A stretch of DNA of 64,000 nt from F-183 sp964627455 (GTDB lineage Bacteria > Acidobacteriota > Terriglobia > Bryobacterales > Bryobacteraceae), in the NCBI GenBank assembly GCA_964627455.1, contig CAZVKC010000013.1, positions 1 to 64,000 of the forward strand. The letters are read 5' to 3'. Shown here one piece after another: positions 1 through 9,788 of this stretch (positions within the stretch are counted from its first letter, which is position 1; every line of letters begins with the position of its first letter). The notes under the pieces were generated by a model, which saw only the letters and a list, made by a program, of their open reading frames with translations, made no database searches and was not told where the DNA came from. The translations under genes and the position numbers were made by a program.

Positions 1-465
1 AAGACCACGCTCGTCGACGCCACCGGTGTCGGATCCGCCGTCATGGAACAAATGCGTCTCGTCCGCGCCCTGGCCAAAGGCACGCGTCTCATAGCAGTCA
101 ACATCACCGGAGGCATCCACACCGGCTACACCAAGAGCAAAGAGGAAATCTCCGTCTCGCGCACGGAAGTCATGTCCGCCCTCCGAGCCGCCGTCGAGAC
201 TCAGTCCATCGTCGTCAACCCCAAGCAAATCGCCAAGCCGGACCTCGACATCCTCCGCGACGAACTCAAAAGGATCCAATCCCAGTCGACGACAGCCAAA
301 CAGTCGGAGTCCGAGCAGGACGACCTCGCCTACGCCCTGGCCCTGGCCGTCTGGTGGTGCAAGCCCCAATCGGTCCTGGCCTTCCAGCTCCCCTGGCACA
401 AACTCCAAACCCGTGGGGCGGACTTCAGTCCGCGCGGGGCTTTAGCCCCGCCCAAAACTAACTAA
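1..465 (+). CDS. phage terminase large subunit, C-terminal nuclease part (5' end outside window)
   Basis: The open frame runs in from the left edge and stops at 465, giving at least 154 residues. The motif DATGVG in the first 12 codons and the late DDLAYALALAVWW are those of the RNase H-like nuclease domain of terminase large subunits, where acidic residues bind the metals that cut concatemeric phage DNA. The ATPase half is outside the window. The last ~17 codons are encoded by REP-like hairpins (418-451), so the C-terminus looks extended by inserted repeat sequence. No portal or capsid gene follows; the next gene is an opposite-strand methyltransferase. This suggests a prophage remnant or a lone terminase-like gene. 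The family call is fairly sure; functionality is not. Confidence 0.72.
   Translation, partial: KTTLVDATGVGSAVMEQMRLVRALAKGTRLIAVNITGGIHTGYTKSKEEISVSRTEVMSALRAAVETQSIVVNPKQIAKPDLDILRDELKRIQSQSTTAKQSESEQDDLAYALALAVWWCKPQSVLAFQLPWHKLQTRGADFSPRGALAPPKTN
418..451. repeat. REP-like double hairpin
   Basis: Two perfect palindromes sit side by side: a 7-bp stem at 418-424/427-433 (gcggact/agtccgc) and a 7-bp stem at 434-440/445-451 (gcggggc/gccccgc) with loop ttta. Flanking gggcgg (416-421) and ccgccc (448-453) could also pair over the whole unit. The unit lies inside the terminal codons of the terminase frame. This is the shape of a repetitive extragenic palindrome, but no second copy was found in this window. 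Confidence 0.6.
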
Positions 466-487
466 CTAATCCAAAGGAGGAAACCCG

Positions 488-568
488 ATGATCCAAACTT
501 GCGGACCAACGCCGTTGGTCCGCTGCCAGGTCGTCCGCCTCGCGAGTCTCACCCTGCAGCATAACTAA
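488..568 (+). CDS. 26-residue ORF with a strong ribosome binding site
   Basis: A near-perfect Shine-Dalgarno (aaaggagg, 473-480) stands 7 bases before an ATG that opens a 26-codon frame ending TAA at 566-568. The peptide (MIQTCGPTPLVRC...) has no recognisable family. It is 22 bases downstream of the terminase stop on the same strand. Codons 5-12 lie in a palindrome (501-523), so the frame may be the start of a former phage gene that a REP-like insertion cut short. Without the ribosome site I would not list it. Confidence 0.3.
   Translation: MIQTCGPTPLVRCQVVRLASLTLQHN
501..523. repeat. perfect 10-bp inverted repeat
   Basis: gcggaccaac (501-510) and gttggtccgc (514-523) pair perfectly around a 3-base loop. 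It is the third strong hairpin within 110 bp, after those at 418-451. There is no T tract, so it is more likely a REP-like element than a terminator. Confidence 0.5.
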
Positions 569-641
569 CTTGCTTGATAGCGTGATCGGAAGACCCCTGA
601 AAAGGACCCCTCCCGGCAGATCTTTGAAAATTGAATAAGCC

Positions 642-1457
642 TTACCGCTTCTCGCCCCACATCACCATGTTCCACGCCATCCACCGGATCCCCGGGAGCG
701 ACGTCAGCAAGCGATCCAGAGAATGCAGGGGCATCCACCACCCCAGCGTCTCCGGAGTCTCCCGGAAGATCCGCTTCCAATACCGGTCCTGGTTCGGATG
801 CACCCCATCCACCAGGTAGTACTTCAGGAACAACGCCAAAGTCGAAATCCAGAACTCGCTATGGTCCACGTTCGTGAAGTACTCGCGAGCCAGCCGCAGA
901 TCCGCCAGCCCCAGCGGCGCCTCGTCCTCCGTCCGGACCTTGGTCGCCATCCGCCGGTACACCTCGATCACCGGGTTGTACTTCAGTGGATCGATCGAGA
1001 AGAACCGCCCGCCCGGACGCAGCGCCCGCTGCATTTGCCCGAACAGCGCCCGCTTCTCCGTCACATGGTGAATCGTGTTGGCGATGTAAACGAAGTCGAA
1101 CGAGCCGGCCTCGACCGGGAACTCGTCCTCGCCCGCCTGCACCACGCCGTTCAGTTCCACCCCGTGCCGCCGGCCCAACTCGACGGCCGTCTCCACCATC
1201 CCCGGCGAGATGTCCGTCAGCGTCACCTGCGCCCCCTGCAGCGCGAAGTACACAGACGATTCACCCAGCCCGGCCCCGATGTCCAGCAGCCGCTTGCCCC
1301 GCAAATCCCCCATCTTCGCCAGGATGAACCGGTTCTCCATCGCCGTCGGCGCCTCGAACGCCTCACGGACGTTGATCTTGTCGAGCGGCGTCGATTTTGC
1401 CCACTCGTCGTGGAAGGCCGTCTCGCTTGCGTGGATCCGTTCGACGTTCATCATCAT
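642..1457 (-). CDS. class I SAM-dependent methyltransferase
   Basis: 271 residues. Motif I (LLDIGAGLGES, about residues 56-66), an acidic residue after the next strand (LTDIS) and the later FDFVYIANTIHHV segment define a Rossmann-fold S-adenosylmethionine methyltransferase of the Methyltransf_11/25 type. RALRPGGRFFSIDP is the usual strand-4/5 region. The C-terminal ~90 residues are not typical of the core fold and may recognise the substrate. Its ATG overlaps the TGA of the upstream glycosyltransferase (ATGA, 1454-1457), so the two are translationally coupled. Together with the membrane protein above, it probably modifies a lipid-linked or surface glycan. The substrate is unknown. Confidence 0.8.
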   Translation of the reverse strand: MMMNVERIHASETAFHDEWAKSTPLDKINVREAFEAPTAMENRFILAKMGDLRGKRLLDIGAGLGESSVYFALQGAQVTLTDISPGMVETAVELGRRHGVELNGVVQAGEDEFPVEAGSFDFVYIANTIHHVTEKRALFGQMQRALRPGGRFFSIDPLKYNPVIEVYRRMATKVRTEDEAPLGLADLRLAREYFTNVDHSEFWISTLALFLKYYLVDGVHPNQDRYWKRIFRETPETLGWWMPLHSLDRLLTSLPGIRWMAWNMVMWGEKR

Positions 1458-2509
1458 CTCGCCTCAACCTGCTCCTGTTTGACCAGCGCCGCAATCTGCT
1501 CGCTCATGTAGTGTTCCCGTTTCGCCGTCGCGGCGGCCGTCGTCGTCGCCACTACGTACAACGGCCGGCCCTTGCTCTCTTCGAAGATCCGTCCGACGTA
1601 TTCGCCCAGCACGCCGATCGAGATCAGAATTGCGCCGCCGATCAGGCAGACCACCACGATCATCGACGTCCAGCCGGGCACGACATACAAGCCGAGCATC
1701 AGCCGCGCCACCGCGTACACGCCCTCCGCCAGGCCGAACAGCGCGATGAGAATTCCCAGCGCGAAGCTCACCCGCAAGGGACGCGGCGAAAACGACACCG
1801 CCGCTGTCCACGCGAACAGCAGCATCTTGCTCAGCGGATACTTCGTCTCGCCGCCCACCCGCGGCTGCCGCACGAACTCGACCGCCGTCTGCGGAAACCC
1901 GACCCAGCTCACCATCCCGCGCAGGAACCGGTGCGTCTCGCGCATCTTGTTCAACGCATCGAGACAGCGCCGCGACACCAGCCGGAAATCGCCGACATCG
2001 GTTTCGAGATCCTGGATGACGAGCTTCTGCATCAGGCGATAGAATAGCCACGCGCTCGCCTTCTTGAACCACGTCTCGCCCTCTCGCTTCGACCGCTTGC
2101 CGTACACGACGTCATACCCGTTCCGGTATTCGTCGAGCATTTGGTGGATCACTTCCGGCGGATCCTGCAAATCGGCGTCCATCAGCACGATCGCGTCGCC
2201 CGAAGCGTAATCCAGTCCCGCCGTCGCCGCCGCCTGATGGCCGAAATTCCGCGCCAGGTTCAGCACCTTCACGCGGGAATCGCTCAACGCCCAATCTTCG
2301 ACCAGTTCCACCGTCCGGTCGACGCTGCCGTCGTTGACGAGGATCAGTTCCACGGGGCAGGGAAGCGTATCGAGAAACTCCGACATCCGCTTTCGCAGAA
2401 ACGGCGCCGCGGGTTCTTCGTTGTACAGCGGGATGACGATCGACAGCAGGAACGGATTCCCGCGCGGTGTCAGCCGGTGATAGGTCTTGCGTCGTGGAAC
2501 GTTCGCCAT
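1454..2509 (-). CDS. family 2 glycosyltransferase, DPM1/GtrB-like, membrane-anchored
   Basis: 351 residues. The GT-A domain (about 20-230) starts LLSIVIPLYNEE and holds the metal-binding region MDADLQDPP. Two hydrophobic segments follow at about 240-262 and 275-298, as in polyprenyl-phosphate glycosyltransferases (GtrB, ArnC, dolichol-phosphate mannose synthase), which move a sugar from a nucleotide donor to undecaprenyl phosphate at the inner membrane. The GGETKYPLSKML segment just before the first membrane helix is typical of this subfamily. It lies 3 bases downstream of the polytopic membrane gene, a plausible partner using the lipid-linked sugar, and is coupled to the methyltransferase gene. 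The actual sugar cannot be told from sequence. Confidence 0.87.
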   Translation of the reverse strand: MANVPRRKTYHRLTPRGNPFLLSIVIPLYNEEPAAPFLRKRMSEFLDTLPCPVELILVNDGSVDRTVELVEDWALSDSRVKVLNLARNFGHQAAATAGLDYASGDAIVLMDADLQDPPEVIHQMLDEYRNGYDVVYGKRSKREGETWFKKASAWLFYRLMQKLVIQDLETDVGDFRLVSRRCLDALNKMRETHRFLRGMVSWVGFPQTAVEFVRQPRVGGETKYPLSKMLLFAWTAAVSFSPRPLRVSFALGILIALFGLAEGVYAVARLMLGLYVVPGWTSMIVVVCLIGGAILISIGVLGEYVGRIFEESKGRPLYVVATTTAAATAKREHYMSEQIAALVKQEQVEAR

Positions 2510-2512
2510 CTG

Positions 2513-4066
2513 CTACTGCCTCACAAACAGCAGGTATTCGCCGTTGCGGTCCGCCAGCCGCCAGCCGGGCGTCACCTTCAGCAGCGTCGATAACGCGAAG
2601 CTGTCGTTCAACAACACGGCGTCGAACTTGTATTTCTCGAGCAGTTCCGGATACTTCGCGTGGCCGCGCAGCAGTTGCACGAACTCGTCGCCGATCTTCT
2701 CGCCGTAGTAGTTGTGCCGGCCGTCCAGAAACACGCGCTGATTCGGATAGAACCGGTAAACGAGATAGTCCGAAATCTGATCGGTCGTGAACACCCGTTT
2801 GCCTTCGAGTTCCGCCTTGTGGCTCTCGATCATCGCCAGCGGAAAGAAGTCCTTCGAGAAGTTCGACGGCCACACGATCGACGGCGACAAGGCCAGAAAA
2901 ACCAGCGCCAGTGGAATTCCCGATCCGAGCCGTTCGAATCGCTGTCCGAGATCGTCGGACATCTGCGAAAGAATCGCCGCCACCGACTTCCGGCTCTGTG
3001 TCGCGGACCACTGCCGCCACAGTTCCGTCAGGCTCGCGCCCACGATCGGCGTCGCAACCATCGCGTACAGCGTCACGTGCCGGACGCTGATCAGCGAAGC
3101 ATAAGCGAAGAAGAGGATGAGAAGTGGTTCGAACAGCCGCCGGCGCGCCGCCAGCAGCGGAACGCAGATCAATCCGAGGAACAGCAGTCCGAGATACAGC
3201 AGCATGTTCTCGCCGCGGAACGACGGAGACTTGAACTCATCGACGAAGTTCATGATCCACTTCGAAGACAGCGTCTCGCGAATGTGTTCGTGCAAATGCA
3301 ATCCATACGGATTGACGATCGACGCAAGCACGCATCCCGCGCCCAGCAGCGCATACCGTTTCGCCTGCGCGTAGCGCGTCTCCCGTAACTCCGCGAACAG
3401 ATATCCTTCCGCGACCGACGCAACAACCAGAATCCCGATGACGACGAAGAAGATGAAAAATCCGCCGTGCAGATTCGTCCACAGAATCGTCGCAGGAATC
3501 AGCGACCACAACCAAGGCGTCGCTTTTGCGCGGTCGCGGAACAACAGCCAAAACGCGCCGCACAGGATCACGAGAGTAAACAGATGAGGCCGCGCGTGAT
3601 AGTGGATCGCCGTGATGCTCGAAGCCACCAGCGCCAAGGCGAGCGAAATCAGCCCCGTCGCGCCGTTCCAGATCGTGAATCGCAGCAACAGCGTCATGTA
3701 TCCGGCGATCAACGCCGCGCACAGCAACACAACGCCTTTCAGCCCGAACGCAACGTGCAGCCAGGCGAAGATCACTTCGCTCAACCACTCAAACGCATAC
3801 CATGTGTCGCCGACTCGCGAGAATCCGAACATGTCTGTGTTCGGAACCGAGCCATGCGCCAGAATCCATTCGCCAATCCGGATGTGCAGCCCGGCGTCCC
3901 CGTCCATGAGCAGCGTTTCGAAACCGCGTCCGCCCATCAGGAACGTCCAGCCGATCACGGCAAAGAAGAAAAGATCGCACAGAGACGGCAGCAGCCAGGT
4001 GAACCGGCTACCCGGCAAGGCTTTCGCGACCGACGGTTGCGGGCATGGGATGGCGGTGGAAGACAT
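2513..4066 (-). CDS. polytopic GT-C-like membrane protein
   Basis: 517 residues with about ten hydrophobic segments. Near residues 50-85 an extracytoplasmic loop reads DAGLHIRIGEWILAHGSVP and then EWLSE. This resembles the first loop of GT-C-type integral membrane glycosyltransferases, where an acidic residue is catalytic. After the last membrane helix a soluble tail contains RVFLDGRHNYYG and a duplicated VLLNDS-like region, seen in many uncharacterised acidobacterial membrane proteins. It starts the three-gene unit with the GT2 and methyltransferase genes, 3 bases before the GT2 start. Transfer of a lipid-linked sugar to an outer acceptor is the likely job but is inferred from architecture and context. 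Confidence 0.6.
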   Translation of the reverse strand: MSSTAIPCPQPSVAKALPGSRFTWLLPSLCDLFFFAVIGWTFLMGGRGFETLLMDGDAGLHIRIGEWILAHGSVPNTDMFGFSRVGDTWYAFEWLSEVIFAWLHVAFGLKGVVLLCAALIAGYMTLLLRFTIWNGATGLISLALALVASSITAIHYHARPHLFTLVILCGAFWLLFRDRAKATPWLWSLIPATILWTNLHGGFFIFFVVIGILVVASVAEGYLFAELRETRYAQAKRYALLGAGCVLASIVNPYGLHLHEHIRETLSSKWIMNFVDEFKSPSFRGENMLLYLGLLFLGLICVPLLAARRRLFEPLLILFFAYASLISVRHVTLYAMVATPIVGASLTELWRQWSATQSRKSVAAILSQMSDDLGQRFERLGSGIPLALVFLALSPSIVWPSNFSKDFFPLAMIESHKAELEGKRVFTTDQISDYLVYRFYPNQRVFLDGRHNYYGEKIGDEFVQLLRGHAKYPELLEKYKFDAVLLNDSFALSTLLKVTPGWRLADRNGEYLLFVRQ

Positions 4067-4163
4067 GTCCTCGTTGACTAGATCGGCAGGTGATGGCCTT
4101 AAGTTGAGGCGAGTACCAGCCGGATTTCGTCCGAGGCGGCAAAATGTTTGTTTTCAGAGAGGT

Positions 4164-5003
4164 TCAGCCGTTGGAATACGCGCACGCTGCCTCGGCCCGG
4201 CGCGCCCAGGCATGCAGCGACCCGCCCGGATACGCGGTCACGGTCGGCCCTTCGAAGGAAAACGTCTGGCCGCGGCCGACCTGTTGCAGCCGGATTCCGG
4301 CAGTCACCGGGATGTTCCAGACCTCCGCGAGGTCCCGGACCAGGGCGTGGCCTCGCGGACCTTCCCCGACATGGCAGCCGTGCAGTTCCGCGCTGCCGTA
4401 CGGCAGGAAGAACGGCCGCAGCGTCGCCAGCTGGTCGTGGAAATAGGCGACCGTTCGAGGCGTCAGCGCGGATCCATGCCCTTCGGCGGTTCCCGTCACG
4501 CCGTGTCCCGCGGTCAGGATCTGGTAGCCGCGCGTGCCGTGCCCGAAGATTCGCAGTAGCGCGATTCGGCCGCCGGATGCGCGTCCCCGCACCTGTTGGA
4601 CGACTCGCACGACGCCGTTCGACATGCCGATGTTGGCGATGATGTCGTGTTGCCCGGCTCGCGCCAGTTCCCCGCCGGCGACGACGCCGTATTGATGGCC
4701 GGTTGCGACAATCTGTTGGGGCGTCGCGTTGGGATTCTCCATCGCGGCGACGAGGAAATCGTCGATATCCACGATGTCGATGACCCGCATCCGGGCCACC
4801 TCTGCGAGGGCATTCCAGGTTGCGTCATCGACGGTTCCGGTCGGCGCTATGGGGCGGCTTTGCTGGAAAGCAATCAGGGCCTCTCGTGTGCGCCGGCCGA
4901 ACGCTCCGTCCACCACCAGCCGCGCTTGCGGCGGATAGGTATTGAGCAGAATCTGCAGCAGCACGGATTTCGGTCCGTTGTGTCCGAGTCCAAAGTGCAC
5001 CAT
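4164..5003 (-). CDS. peptidoglycan-binding-like protein with His/Cys-dyad (DUF4347/CHAT-like) domain
   Basis: 279 residues. Residues 10-70 form a PG_binding_1-like repeat (VDGAFGRRTREALIAFQ). The C-terminal half has the pattern of caspase-clan or DUF4347-type domains: a strand ending IFGHGTRG (His155), then LHGCHVGEG (Cys210) and a helix GHALVRDLAE. A His and a Cys at the ends of adjacent strands are the catalytic pair of that clan. There is no signal peptide, so a peptidoglycan role is uncertain. GGAGG stands about 10 bases before the ATG. It is a single gene, with 96 bp to the membrane gene and a terminator upstream. The domain assignment is from motif shape only. It could instead be a toxin-like or structural protein. 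Confidence 0.5.
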   Translation of the reverse strand: MVHFGLGHNGPKSVLLQILLNTYPPQARLVVDGAFGRRTREALIAFQQSRPIAPTGTVDDATWNALAEVARMRVIDIVDIDDFLVAAMENPNATPQQIVATGHQYGVVAGGELARAGQHDIIANIGMSNGVVRVVQQVRGRASGGRIALLRIFGHGTRGYQILTAGHGVTGTAEGHGSALTPRTVAYFHDQLATLRPFFLPYGSAELHGCHVGEGPRGHALVRDLAEVWNIPVTAGIRLQQVGRGQTFSFEGPTVTAYPGGSLHAWARRAEAACAYSNG

Positions 5004-5064
5004 TTCAGAAGGTCCTCCGTTTACTTTCTGAGCGTATTCCTTCTGAAATGTGGCTCACAAAGCC

Positions 5065-5099
5065 AACAGCCCGGCGGTTTCGGGGGCCGCCGGGCTGTT
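5065..5099 (-). terminator. rho-independent-type hairpin after the secreted paralogue pair
   Basis: A 13-bp perfect stem (5065-5077 with 5087-5099, core cagcccggcgg) closes a 9-base loop. It lies 21 bases past the stop of the gene at 5121-5585 on the minus strand and before the start of the next gene. Only a weak T-rich stretch follows on the minus strand. Confidence 0.7.
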
Positions 5100-5120
5100 C
5101 AGAACTTCGATTCGATGGAC

Positions 5121-5585
5121 TCAGATCTTGCGGGCTGCGCCGAACAGCATGACATTGCCGCCGCCCGTTTGCAGGAACTGGATCGAGGCGCCGCCTTCGG
5201 TCAGGACAAACGCAAACGGAGTCGGCTTGTCTCCGCCTAGGTTGATGCCCATCGTTCCGGTGTTGTCGGCGTTGATCGTGTACGTGCCGGTGATCGGGCC
5301 GGGAGGCTGCACCTTCAGCGCGGTCGCGCCCGCCGTTGTGTCCGTTTCCACAAAGGTCTGGTTGATGCTCACGTTGCCGGCGCCGTCGAACGTCATCACG
5401 CCCACCGCGGCCGAGTACGCCGGGTTCGACGAGGAGACCGGCATGGTGGCCTGGAAGCCGAAGGAGCCTTTCAGTCCGGCGCTTTGCGCCGAGACCCGTC
5501 CCATGCCCAGTTCCGACACCCATGTGCCAATGCCGAATGCGACAACCGCAGCCGCCGCGACGGTCAGGATATTACGAATGTTCAT
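5121..5585 (-). CDS. small secreted protein, copy 2 of a tandem pair
   Basis: 154 residues with an N-terminal hydrophobic segment (about 6-21) and a likely signal cleavage site after VSAQS. The mature part is a short beta-rich domain with GSFGFQATMPVSSS, MTFDGAGNVS and GPITGTYTINAD motifs, like many acidobacterial proteins annotated only as hypothetical. It is about 70 percent identical by eye to its neighbour at 5605-6084, including QPPGPITGTYT and LGGDKPTPFA. The genes are 19 bases apart and form one unit ended by the hairpin at 5065-5099. The function is unknown; a surface or matrix role is a guess. Confidence 0.8.
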   Translation of the reverse strand: MNIRNILTVAAAAVVAFGIGTWVSELGMGRVSAQSAGLKGSFGFQATMPVSSSNPAYSAAVGVMTFDGAGNVSINQTFVETDTTAGATALKVQPPGPITGTYTINADNTGTMGINLGGDKPTPFAFVLTEGGASIQFLQTGGGNVMLFGAARKI

Positions 5586-5604
5586 TGATCTTTCAGGTCC
5601 TTTT

Positions 5605-6084
5605 TCAGTTCTTGCGCGCCGTGCCGAGGAGAATCACGTTTCCGCCGCCGGTCTGGAGGAACATAACGCCGTTGCCGCCATCCGTGACGGCGATCGCAAA
5701 CGGAGTCGGCTTGTCGCCGCCCAGGTTCACCGCCAGGGATCCCGTGCCGTCCGCATTCACGGTGTAAGTTCCGGTGATCGGTCCCGGAGGTTGCACTTTG
5801 AGCGCTGTTGCGCCAGCGGCTGTGTCGGTCTCGACGTAGGTCTGATTGATCGTCAGGTTTCCGGCGCCATCGAAAACCATGACGCCGACGGATCCGCCCA
5901 AGCCGGGGTTCGACGAGGAAATCGGAACCGTCGCCTGGAACCCGTAGGAGCCGTTCAATGTCGGCGCCTGCGCGGCAACCCGCCGGATGCCAAAGCCGGG
6001 AGTCCACATTCCGGCTCCGAATGCGGCGGCCACCAGCAGGACTGCCGTTAAGACGCTGCGCTTGTTTCTCGTTCTGTCTTTCAT
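5605..6084 (-). CDS. small secreted protein, copy 1 of a tandem pair
   Basis: 159 residues beginning MKDRTRNKR at 6084, preceded by AAGGAAG on the minus strand. The frame stays open further upstream into the sdhB region, but that extension is antisense to sdhB and lacks sense. The product has a basic n-region, a hydrophobic core (about 10-26), a likely cleavage after RVAAQA and the same beta-rich domain as its paralogue downstream. Differences cluster in the N-terminus and around residues 60-66, while QPPGPITGTYT is identical, which suggests a recent duplication. The function is unknown. Confidence 0.8.
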   Translation of the reverse strand: MKDRTRNKRSVLTAVLLVAAAFGAGMWTPGFGIRRVAAQAPTLNGSYGFQATVPISSSNPGLGGSVGVMVFDGAGNLTINQTYVETDTAAGATALKVQPPGPITGTYTVNADGTGSLAVNLGGDKPTPFAIAVTDGGNGVMFLQTGGGNVILLGTARKN

Positions 6085-6177
6085 CAATCTCTTCCTTTTG
6101 ATGTGTCTACTGCTGGCCAGTTCACAGACGAGCAGTAAAGGATAGGGCGAGAAAAGGTTCAATCGGCAGTCAAACAA

Positions 6178-6206
6178 AAACGCCCGGTCTTTGAAACCGG
6201 GCGTTT
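6178..6206 (-). terminator. rho-independent terminator of the sdh operon
   Basis: An 11-bp perfect stem (6178-6188 with 6196-6206, core acgcccggt) has a 7-base loop. Read on the minus strand it is followed by TTTTTG. It lies 24 bases past the sdhB stop. Confidence 0.85.
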
Positions 6207-6230
6207 GAAGATTCGGGATTTGGACAGTGC

Positions 6231-7007
6231 TTAGCCTGGACCGCCGCCCTTGGTGGACGCCGGACGTTCGCTCCACGCCGCGCGAATGAAGTCGCGATTG
6301 GTTCGCGCGATCACTTCGAGCGGGATTTCCTTCGGACACGCTGCTTCGCATTCGCCGATGTTGGTGCAGCTTCCGAATCCTTCGTCGTTGGCGATCGTCA
6401 CCATGTTCAGCACGCGGCGTTCGCGTTCCGGCTGTCCTTGCGGGAGCAAGCCGAGATGCGTGATCTTCGCGCCCATGAACAGCGCCGCCGACGCATTGGG
6501 ACACGCCGCCACGCAGGCGCCGCAGCCGATGCAGGTCGCCGCGTCCATCGCGCGATCCGCGTCTTCTTTCGCGATCGGGATCGCGTTGCCGTCCGGCGCG
6601 CTGCCGGTCGACACGGACACGAAACCGCCCGCCTGAATGATGCGGTCGAACGCATTGCGATCGACGACGAGATCCTTGATCACCGGAAACGCCGTCGCGC
6701 GCCACGGTTCGATGAACAGTTCGTCGCCGTCTTTGAAGTGGCGCATCGACAACTGGCACGTTGTCGTCGCTTTCACCGGACCGTGCGGCACGCCGTTGAT
6801 CATCATGCCGCAGGATCCGCAAATGCCTTCGCGGCAATCGTGCTCGAACGCGACCGGCTCTTCGCCCTTCGCGATCAGTTGCTCGTTGAGGACGTCCAGG
6901 GCCTCGAGCATCGACATTTCCGGATCGGCGTTCGGAAGTTCGTAGCGAACCATCCGGCCTTCGGTCATCGGCCCCTTCTGCCGCCAGATGTTCAGAATGA
7001 GTCTCAT
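6231..7007 (-). CDS. sdhB: succinate dehydrogenase/fumarate reductase iron-sulfur subunit
   Basis: 258 residues. The electron-transfer subunit of complex II carries electrons from the flavin in SdhA to quinone at SdhC. The N-terminal plant-type ferredoxin fold has the [2Fe-2S] ligands in CREGICGSC. The C-terminal helical domain has CIGCGACVAACP for the [4Fe-4S] cluster and CTNIGECEAACP for the [3Fe-4S]/[4Fe-4S] ligands. The length fits the B. subtilis-type enzyme class. The gene begins immediately after the sdhA stop at 7008, with no gap, and ends before a strong terminator. It is the last gene of sdhC-sdhA-sdhB. Confidence 0.96.
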   Translation of the reverse strand: MRLILNIWRQKGPMTEGRMVRYELPNADPEMSMLEALDVLNEQLIAKGEEPVAFEHDCREGICGSCGMMINGVPHGPVKATTTCQLSMRHFKDGDELFIEPWRATAFPVIKDLVVDRNAFDRIIQAGGFVSVSTGSAPDGNAIPIAKEDADRAMDAATCIGCGACVAACPNASAALFMGAKITHLGLLPQGQPERERRVLNMVTIANDEGFGSCTNIGECEAACPKEIPLEVIARTNRDFIRAAWSERPASTKGGGPG

Positions 7008-8930
<1,923 letters not shown>

Positions 8931-8932
8931 GG

Positions 8933-9691
8933 TCAGATCCTCGATACCACCGGCTTCACGATGCCCGCCAAAACCGAGACGGGGATGGACGTGAAACCGA
9001 GAAAGATCGCCACGGAAATTGCCTTCGCGGCGGAACGGATGCGCGGGGTGTACTTGGGGTGGTGGAAGCCGAGCGTTTGCGTCATGCTCCACAGGCCGTG
9101 GAACAGATGCGTGCAGAGCATCGCCATCGCAACGATATAGAAGGCCGAGATGTACCAGACCTGGAATCCTGCGACGAGATTCTCATAGGCCTTGCCTTCT
9201 TCGAACGGCGTGCCGCCCGCGCCGATCGTGAAATGCAGCAGGTGATACACGATGAAGGCTGCGAGGATCGGGCCGCTCATATACATCGTGCGCGACGCGT
9301 AAGTCGACACGACGGATTCTTTCTTGACGTATTGTGTGCGTCGCGCCGCATTCTTGCGGCTCCACAGCGATGCCGCCGACCAGATGTGCAGCACCGTCAT
9401 CACCAGCAGCGTGATGCGGGTTCCCCATAACAGGGGCGCGATGCTCTTCAGTGTCTCGGCGTATTTGTTGAAGTGTTCGGGTCCGAGAAAGACCCCGAGG
9501 TTGCCGGCGAGGTGCCCGGCTAGAAAGCCGAAGAGCACCAGACCGGAAACTGCCATGACTGCTTTTTTTCCATTCGTCGCGTTCCAGAAGCGGGCAGTTT
9601 TAGATGAAGCTTCCAGACGGACAGCGGTTGCACTCATATCCGGATGTCCATATGTTGAGATGACGGGAAGAGGAAGGAAGGTCCCAAACAT
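8933..9691 (-). CDS. sdhC: succinate dehydrogenase cytochrome b558-type membrane subunit
   Basis: 252 residues with five hydrophobic helices and histidines in place to ligate two hemes (GHLAGN, TVLHIWS, YHLLHF, CTHLFHGLWS). This is the single-subunit B. subtilis-like anchor family that passes electrons to menaquinone or ubiquinone. ATG 9691 is preceded by GGAGGT at 8 bases and is preferred. An internal ATG at 9637 (MSATAV) would remove 18 residues that look unlike the family, and remains possible. It is the first gene of the operon, divergent from the LysM protein, with promoter space at 9692-9788. Confidence 0.92.
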   Translation of the reverse strand: MFGTFLPLPVISTYGHPDMSATAVRLEASSKTARFWNATNGKKAVMAVSGLVLFGFLAGHLAGNLGVFLGPEHFNKYAETLKSIAPLLWGTRITLLVMTVLHIWSAASLWSRKNAARRTQYVKKESVVSTYASRTMYMSGPILAAFIVYHLLHFTIGAGGTPFEEGKAYENLVAGFQVWYISAFYIVAMAMLCTHLFHGLWSMTQTLGFHHPKYTPRIRSAAKAISVAIFLGFTSIPVSVLAGIVKPVVSRI

Positions 9692-9788
9692 TCGATTCTA
9701 CCTCCAGCGGAGCGGCGTTTGCTAACCTGTGGTCGCCCGGATGCGGCCACTGGACCGCCGGGCGAAAGTGAAGGAGGAGCTTCCATCA

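Noticed and set aside
418..523. Hairpins at the left edge as rho-independent terminators
   Set aside because: None is followed by a T tract, and two lie within a coding frame; REP-like repeats fit better.
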